Below, one piece after another: positions 58,902 through 64,000 of a stretch of 64,000 nt of DNA (the stretch's first letter is position 1; each line of letters starts with the position of its first letter). The translations under genes and the position numbers were made by a program. Origin of the DNA: Flavobacteriales bacterium (GTDB lineage Bacteria > Bacteroidota > Bacteroidia > Flavobacteriales_F > PHOS-HE28); NCBI GenBank assembly GCA_016703105.1, contig JADJCS010000004.1, forward strand, positions 62,001-126,000, written 5' to 3'. Under the pieces are notes generated by a model. The model worked only from the letters and a program-made list of their open reading frames with translations. It was not told where the DNA came from and did no database searches.

Positions 58902-59876
58902 ATGCTGGTACGCGCCTACCGAACCCATCAACCCACCTTGCTGCTGGGGCTGTTGGTGCTGGTGCCGGCCCTATGGTCCGGGGTGTTATGGAACGGATCG
59001 CCCGCGGAACCGGGACAGCAGATGCTGTTCTACCAGCCGTTCGCTCGCCTTTTCGCGACCGTGCCCTGGAGCGCGGCGCTGATCGGGGCGCTCGTCACGA
59101 TGGGGCTCGCGGTGCAGGTGGACGCCTTGGCGAACGACCGGGAACTGTTCGAGCGGCGCAACCATTTGGCCGCGCTGCTTTTCCCCATCCTCTTGGCCAT
59201 CGGGCCCTGGCACATGGCCCCGGACCCGGCATTGCTCGGCATGCCCTTGGTATTGTTCGCGCTGCGCCGAACGTGGGGAACACAGGGACGGGCCCGAGCT
59301 CTTGGCGATCTCTTCGATGCAGGGGCGCTTGTGGGTCTGGCGGCGTTGTTCTATGCGCCGTATAGCTTCCTCCTAGTGGTTCTGTGGGCCTCGATCGCGG
59401 TGATGCGGCCGTTCGGTTGGCGCGATTACTTGGTACCCGCCTTGGGCATCGGGGTGGTGATGAGCTCCGCTTGGTCCCTCGCCGGTTTATTCGCCCCGGA
59501 ACGCTGGCATCTTGCGACAACCCTCTCCGTCGTGCGATCGTCCAAGCCGGAAGTCGAACTGTTGCGTGACCGGCTCGCTCCTGCGCTGGTACTGTTGGTC
59601 GCGGTGCCGGCGATCCTCTCGTTCGCGCGGCTGTATGGGCGCAGCATCATGCGCGAGAAGAACGCCCGGGCGGCTTATCTCGCCTTCGCCTTCGCCATGG
59701 CCCTTTTGCTTGCGCTGCAATGGCTACTGGGTCGGCCCATGGCGGCGGTGCTGGTGGCCAGCCCCCTGGCGATCCTGCTCGCGTACCCGTTGCAAACGAC
59801 ACGGAGGACCTGGGTGGCGGAGGTCGCCGCATACGCCCTGTTGGCCGCAGCACTGGCAGGCCAGTGGACGGGGTGA
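58902..59876 (+). CDS. DUF6427 polytopic membrane protein
   Basis: A 324-residue inner-membrane protein with about eight to nine helices, for example PTLLLGLLVLVPALWSGVLW, AALIGALVTMGLAVQVDAL, LVGLAALFYAPYSFLLVVLW and VAEVAAYALLAAALAGQW. The loop NDRELFERRNHLAALLFPIL and the layout match DUF6427, a Bacteroidota family usually beside purD and gliding/T9SS-related loci. Function unknown. ATG 58902. purQ follows after 49 nt on the same strand. Confidence 0.82.
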   Translation: MLVRAYRTHQPTLLLGLLVLVPALWSGVLWNGSPAEPGQQMLFYQPFARLFATVPWSAALIGALVTMGLAVQVDALANDRELFERRNHLAALLFPILLAIGPWHMAPDPALLGMPLVLFALRRTWGTQGRARALGDLFDAGALVGLAALFYAPYSFLLVVLWASIAVMRPFGWRDYLVPALGIGVVMSSAWSLAGLFAPERWHLATTLSVVRSSKPEVELLRDRLAPALVLLVAVPAILSFARLYGRSIMREKNARAAYLAFAFAMALLLALQWLLGRPMAAVLVASPLAILLAYPLQTTRRTWVAEVAAYALLAAALAGQWTG

Positions 59877-59925
59877 GCTACTTTTGGCGGCGCATCCCGC
59901 GCACTTTCCGCCGGGGGCAGGCAGC

Positions 59926-60615
59926 ATGAAATGTGGGGTCGTCATTTTTCCGGGGTCCAACTGCGATGAGGACATGGTGCATGTGCTCGGCACCATCCTG
60001 GGCCGGAAGGTGGAGCGTCTCTGGCACAAGGAACACGACCTGAAGGGCTGCGAACTGATCGTGCTCCCCGGCGGCTTTTCCTACGGGGACTACTTGCGTT
60101 CCGGCGCCATCGCCCGGTTCTCACCGATCATGCAGGAGGTGGCCACCCATGCGAAAAAGGGAGGGCTTGTCTTCGGTGTATGCAATGGCTTCCAAGTGCT
60201 ATGCGAGGCCGGCTTGCTCCCCGGGGCCCTGCTCCACAATGAAGCACAGCGGTTCATATGCCGCAATGTGTACATCGCTACGGCCACCCGTCGTACACCG
60301 CTCACCGCTTCGATCCAACGCAAAGTGCTCCGTATCCCCATCGCACATGGTGAGGGCCGGTATTTCGCAGCTACGGACCAGATCAAACGGATCCAGGACA
60401 AGGAGCAAGTGCTGTTCCGCTACTGCGATGCCGCCGGGCAAGTGACCTTGGAAGCGAACCCGAACGGAAGCCGGGACAGCATCGCCGGGGTGACCAACGA
60501 AGGGCGCAACGTCTTCGGTATGATGCCACACCCCGAGCGCGCAGCCGACGTGCGACTAGGGAACACGGACGGCAAGGCGATCTTCGAGTCGTTGCTGCAG
60601 GCCGTTCCGGCCTGA
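59926..60615 (+). CDS. purQ: Phosphoribosylformylglycinamidine synthase, glutaminase subunit
   Basis: A 229-residue class I glutamine amidotransferase that supplies ammonia to PurL for FGAM formation. Nucleophile Cys in GLVFGVCNGFQVLCEAG; catalytic His/Glu in MMPHPERA. Opening MKCGVVIFPGSNCDEDM is typical. A separate PurQ implies the small PurL with PurS. The frame is open upstream to 59512, but that part overlaps DUF6427; ATG 59926 is the true start. Its last 60 bp overlap, on the opposite strand, the 3' end of the next gene. Confidence 0.96.
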   Translation: MKCGVVIFPGSNCDEDMVHVLGTILGRKVERLWHKEHDLKGCELIVLPGGFSYGDYLRSGAIARFSPIMQEVATHAKKGGLVFGVCNGFQVLCEAGLLPGALLHNEAQRFICRNVYIATATRRTPLTASIQRKVLRIPIAHGEGRYFAATDQIKRIQDKEQVLFRYCDAAGQVTLEANPNGSRDSIAGVTNEGRNVFGMMPHPERAADVRLGNTDGKAIFESLLQAVPA

Positions 60616-62652
60616 CCGGCCTTCCGCGCGGAACAGCGGTTGCACCTGGTTCGCCGTGCCGGCTCTGACGGATACCTCGGGCAGGGTCGCATCTATCCCC
60701 TTCCAGCCCGCGAACTCCATGCCTTCTGCTGGCACGGCGCGCCATCGTAACGGTACGTGTTCGAAAGTGCGGAGGACATGTTTGCCCGGGGTGAGCACGA
60801 TCCCTTCCAGAACCATCGATCCCTCGTGCGCGGACGGGGCGGTGATGCGGATCTCAGTCGCGCGTATGCCAATGTACCTCGCGAGGTCCCGGAGCAGGAA
60901 CTCCCCGCGCTGCGTAATATGCTCCTTGATCACGGCCTGTGTCTCTTCGGGTAGCGGCACCTCCATCGCGTCCTTCCACCGCTGATGATCGGACATGAGC
61001 AGGACGGCATGTGCGCGATACAGACTGTCCGCCAGAGGTAGGGCTTGTGCCTCCGAGAACACCGTGGCGAGCAACGTGCTTAATCGCGCCAGCAGCAGCG
61101 GGCGCAGTTCGGGATGTCCGAGCAGCTGGGGCAAATAAGGTGCGGAGGGGAAGTGGCCATCGCAGAGGCGCTCCACGCTCGGATCGTCCGGCGGCGCCCA
61201 CAGATCCATGTCATAGAGCACCCAGCGCCACCGCCCACCGGGTTGCGCGGGGCGATAGCAACGCATGTTCAAGTCGGCGTCCGCACGGCCTGTCCATAGG
61301 TCGAAGCACGCTAGTTCGATCAGGCTCTCCACTTCGATCAGGGCCGCCAGGCTGTCCAGCGGAGCAGCGCGCTCCAACAAGGCCATGGCCTGTTCAAAGT
61401 GCGAGCGTCCGCCGCGCACTATGCGTCCTTCCGCACCCTCCACAATGTCAAGCTTTTCCGCTCCGCTCAACTTGCACAACAGTTCCTCGTTCTTGGCGGG
61501 CATCGCCCGATAGGCTCCCCAGTAGGCGCCGTTCAAATAGAGCGGCATCGCGGTTCCCGGTTGCACCGCCAGCCGGTCGCCGGCACGATGGACCAATTCA
61601 GTGGTGAGCAGGTTGTGCAGCAGGGCGTGCGGCGTGGCATCAGCACGCAGCACAAGGGTGTTCCATGCGGAACTATCGGGAAGTCTCAGTTGCCCCTTGC
61701 TGCCCAGGGTGGTGCGGCCGGACACGTTGAAGGACCGTTTCGGGAAACCCCGCGAGCCACTGCCGGAAACGCGTAGAGCCACCGGTCGATCCACTTCGAT
61801 CTCGCCACTCCGCACCACCAGTTGTGCGGTGCGGGTCCATGCGGGTCCTTCGCGTGCGAAATTGGCTCGGTCGCCTTCCGCGAGCAGGCCGTTCTCCGCA
61901 TCCCACAATTCCGCGGGATCGATCAGAACGGCAACCCCGACATCATCCATGTTTTTGACCCAGGGAGTTGCCTGCCAGGATAGAAGATCACTACGCGATG
62001 CCGACGTACGCAAGACCGCGATCCCAGATGTGTCGATCGGTGCATGGTAGGCTTGCGCCTGTGATCCTTCCGGTGGTGAGCCGTCGGTAGTGTACCGTAC
62101 CTCGCAGCCCTCACAAGCCTCGATCTCCAGGGCTCCAGGGCGCAATTGGATGGTGGGTGCGGGAGCCCGTGCGTGTACGCGTGGCAGAGCGGAACCCTGC
62201 GGTTCGCCGGGTCCAGGTGTTGGGAAAAAGCTCCAGTCCGCCCCGCCGTCCGGCCATCGGCCGACCGAGATCCCGGGCGACACCGCAGGCCAGGTGAAAG
62301 CATCGAGCATCCTCGTGCCTCCTGCGGCGAAGAGCAGAAGGCTTCCCCCCGATCCGGATAAGGCGAGCGGGACTGCGGATCGACCGTCGAAAGTGGGGTT
62401 CAGCGAGATGAGATGTAGCATGCCGGGAGCGAGCAGGCGTTGGGTATCCAGTTGCGCTCTGTACGGCCCGACCTGGAACACCGTGCCCGCCAATTGGACG
62501 GGGTTCGGCCCGCTATTGAAGAGTTCCAACCAACCCCTGGCACCGGAAGGCAGGGGACAAATGGGGCACACTTCGTTCACCAACAACCCCTGACCGCGTA
62601 CCGGGCAGAAGGCCGATACGGCCAGCGCTATCCACAATGCGATGTGCCTCAT
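60556..62652 (-). CDS. Secreted lamin-tail and CotH-like protein
   Basis: A 698-residue exported protein. Signal peptide MRHIALWIALAVSAFCPVRG. Residues about 20-120 are a lamin-tail domain (LLVNEVCPICPL ... GWLELFNSGPNPVQLAGTVF). A chitobiase-like beta domain lies at about 170-210 (ACEGCEVRYTTDGSPPEG). Residues about 240-600 resemble CotH: ALRVSGSGSRGFPKRSFNV, PLYLNGAYWGAYRAM and WVLYDMDLW near the metal site. There is no T9SS sorting domain, unlike the CotH protein at 17650. The C-terminus overlaps purQ by 60 bp. ATG 62652 starts the signal peptide; only 69 bp separate it from the divergent next gene. Confidence 0.85.
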   Translation of the reverse strand: MRHIALWIALAVSAFCPVRGQGLLVNEVCPICPLPSGARGWLELFNSGPNPVQLAGTVFQVGPYRAQLDTQRLLAPGMLHLISLNPTFDGRSAVPLALSGSGGSLLLFAAGGTRMLDAFTWPAVSPGISVGRWPDGGADWSFFPTPGPGEPQGSALPRVHARAPAPTIQLRPGALEIEACEGCEVRYTTDGSPPEGSQAQAYHAPIDTSGIAVLRTSASRSDLLSWQATPWVKNMDDVGVAVLIDPAELWDAENGLLAEGDRANFAREGPAWTRTAQLVVRSGEIEVDRPVALRVSGSGSRGFPKRSFNVSGRTTLGSKGQLRLPDSSAWNTLVLRADATPHALLHNLLTTELVHRAGDRLAVQPGTAMPLYLNGAYWGAYRAMPAKNEELLCKLSGAEKLDIVEGAEGRIVRGGRSHFEQAMALLERAAPLDSLAALIEVESLIELACFDLWTGRADADLNMRCYRPAQPGGRWRWVLYDMDLWAPPDDPSVERLCDGHFPSAPYLPQLLGHPELRPLLLARLSTLLATVFSEAQALPLADSLYRAHAVLLMSDHQRWKDAMEVPLPEETQAVIKEHITQRGEFLLRDLARYIGIRATEIRITAPSAHEGSMVLEGIVLTPGKHVLRTFEHVPLRWRAVPAEGMEFAGWKGIDATLPEVSVRAGTANQVQPLFRAEGRSGRNGLQQRLEDRLAVRVP

Positions 62653-62721
62653 TGGCGGCGAAGGTGGTGGCACAACTTGGTCCCGCCCTATTACCTTGCG
62701 GTCGACAAAAGAAAGCCATTC

Positions 62722-64000
62722 ATGCTCCGCACCCTTACACTCGTCACCGGCATCGGGTCCTTCGCTTCGTTCTGCTCCGGGCAAGGCCAACTCACCAGTG
62801 TCACGTTCAGCCCGAACAACATCTCGGAGTGCAACCTGGTGATGATCACCATCAACGGTAACATTCCCGGTGGTGCATCGCCGCAATCGTTCGGCTACAG
62901 CCAAGTTGGTAACACCATTACCATTCCGCTCTTGGTTTCGCCGGGCGGAGGCCCGGCCAGTTTCAGCCAACCGGTAGGACCGTTCGGACCCTACGCGCCC
63001 GGTTCCTACACCTTCATCATCCAGATGGATGTGAACGGTACGATCGTGGATACTGAGACAATTGTAAAAGTGGTGACGGCCGGTGTCAATCCGGATGCTG
63101 GACAGTTCGGCTCCGACACGGTATGCACCTCCGACCCGAACTTCAACCTGTTCACGCTGCTTACCGGTGCGGATCCAGGCGGGTCCTGGACCGATCCCTT
63201 GAACCAGCCGTGCAGCGCGACCTTCGATCCGGGGGTGTCACTGGAGGGGTATTACACCTATTCCATCGAGGTTTTACCACCCTGCACCTCTGCGTACCAG
63301 CAGGTTTATGTGCAGTATGTGCCGCAGACGAACGACCCCGGCACGTCAGGCTATGCCAGTGTGTGCCAGGGAGGGGCACCCATTACCCTGTTCTCTTATT
63401 TGGGAGGTACGCCCGATCCCGGTGGCCAATGGTCGTTCAATGGGCAGAACCATGGGCCACAGTTCAACCCGCTTGCTGATCAACAAGGGGTCTATACCTA
63501 CACATTGCCGGGCACCGCACCCTGCCCTACGGTAAGCGCGAGTGTTACGGTAACATTGGAAGTGCCGCCTAGCGCAGGTACCGGCAATACGGTAGAGGTG
63601 TGCGAGAACGATTCCATTTTTGCCTTGAGCACGGGGCTTACGGGAACGCCGAACCAATCCGGTACGTGGTATACCGGTCCGTTCATTTTGGGGAGCTACA
63701 TGGTCGAGATCATCCCTGCGATCAATGGTGGAGGTATCTACACCTACATCGTTACGAGTCCTTTCTGTCCCTCAGATACCGCGTATGTGGAAGTGGTGCT
63801 GCTCGACTCCACATCGGTCGATTGTACCGTTGGTATGGAGGAGCGGATGGCGGGGCTCGATCGCTTCGAACTGTTGCCCAACCCCACGGAAGGGATCGTG
63901 ACCATGGACCTGGGCTCGTCCGATCCATTGGAAGACCTGCGTGTAGAAGTGCTGAACGCCGACGGCCGCATCGCCTATACCACCAATTTGCGCAGCGAAG
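62722..64000 (+). CDS. T9SS-secreted protein, cut by window end
   Basis: The 426 visible residues open with a signal peptide (LRTLTLVTGIGSFASFCSG). Several Ig-like or PKD-like beta modules follow, each with a Cys-pair pattern: about residues 135-200 (TVCTSDPNFNLFTLLTGADP), 215-280 (SVCQGGAPITLFSYLGGTPD) and 290-365 (EVCENDSIFALSTGLTGTPN). Each ends with G-x-Y-T-Y. From about residue 375 the start of a type A sorting domain is seen (FELLPNPTEGIVTMDL ... VEVLNADGRIAY); its end lies outside. Likely an adhesin or surface-decorating protein. ATG 62722. Confidence 0.85.
   Translation, partial: MLRTLTLVTGIGSFASFCSGQGQLTSVTFSPNNISECNLVMITINGNIPGGASPQSFGYSQVGNTITIPLLVSPGGGPASFSQPVGPFGPYAPGSYTFIIQMDVNGTIVDTETIVKVVTAGVNPDAGQFGSDTVCTSDPNFNLFTLLTGADPGGSWTDPLNQPCSATFDPGVSLEGYYTYSIEVLPPCTSAYQQVYVQYVPQTNDPGTSGYASVCQGGAPITLFSYLGGTPDPGGQWSFNGQNHGPQFNPLADQQGVYTYTLPGTAPCPTVSASVTVTLEVPPSAGTGNTVEVCENDSIFALSTGLTGTPNQSGTWYTGPFILGSYMVEIIPAINGGGIYTYIVTSPFCPSDTAYVEVVLLDSTSVDCTVGMEERMAGLDRFELLPNPTEGIVTMDLGSSDPLEDLRVEVLNADGRIAYTTNLRSE

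Noticed and set aside
1..64000. CRISPR array, tRNA, rRNA or prophage
   Set aside because: No regularly spaced direct repeats, no cloverleaf-like sequence, and no integrase, capsid or terminase gene were seen.

Overview
The window is 64 kb of dense, high-GC chromosome from a member of the Bacteroidota, probably a Flavobacteriales-like environmental lineage. The main evidence is repeated type IX secretion (T9SS) C-terminal sorting domains of both A and B type, and families typical of the phylum: a DUF6427 membrane protein next to purD/purQ, a Cbp1-like coiled-coil lipoprotein, and the 'MEGP' branch of Fpg/Nei. Ribosome binding sites are weak, also typical of the phylum. GC near 60% is high for the phylum. 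No tRNA, rRNA, CRISPR array or prophage was seen. The genus cannot be told from this window.

Region 1 (1-31 kb) is a scattered stress-survival and DNA-maintenance neighbourhood. It holds a large-subunit catalase (cut by the window start), Ku and LigD for non-homologous end joining, and an Fpg/Nei-like glycosylase. It also holds a T9SS-exported cupredoxin, two related FAD oxidoreductases (one with a Rieske domain), PA2169/DUF2383 and DUF892 (YciE) helical-bundle proteins, and a LEA14/WHy-like protein. Many very small proteins lie among them: DUF1328 twice, YtxH, lmo0937-like, DUF2188-like, several one-helix membrane proteins and two low-complexity disordered proteins. A histidine kinase, a sigma-54 activator and a single-domain response regulator sit at 24.9-28.6 kb.

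Region 2 (31-45.5 kb) carries large secreted or envelope proteins: a 947-aa propeller-like protein with a calcium-loop C-terminus, a TPR-adenylate cyclase, a vanadium haloperoxidase-like lipoprotein, and a large T9SS protein broken by a frameshift. It also has an RlmL-type RNA methyltransferase, a polytopic membrane protein, an IS5-type transposase remnant and a palindromic repeat.

Region 3 (45.5-49.3 kb) is the most coherent regulatory unit: an ECF sigma factor, a membrane anti-sigma candidate overlapping it, a small secreted TonB-C-like protein and an outer-membrane barrel protein. Three near-identical promoter motifs (TGTAAC, 16-17 nt, CGTCC[T/C]A) precede the sigma gene and the two envelope genes. 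This indicates an autoregulated sigma regulon that can be read directly from the sequence.

Region 4 (49.3-64 kb) is mostly housekeeping: YebC, a NIT/HAMP histidine kinase, an acyl-CoA carboxylase beta subunit with a 161-bp MITE-like palindrome just upstream, a T9SS type B protein, a TSUP transporter, a thioredoxin-like protein, purD, purQ, a CotH/lamin-tail protein and the start of another T9SS protein cut by the window end.
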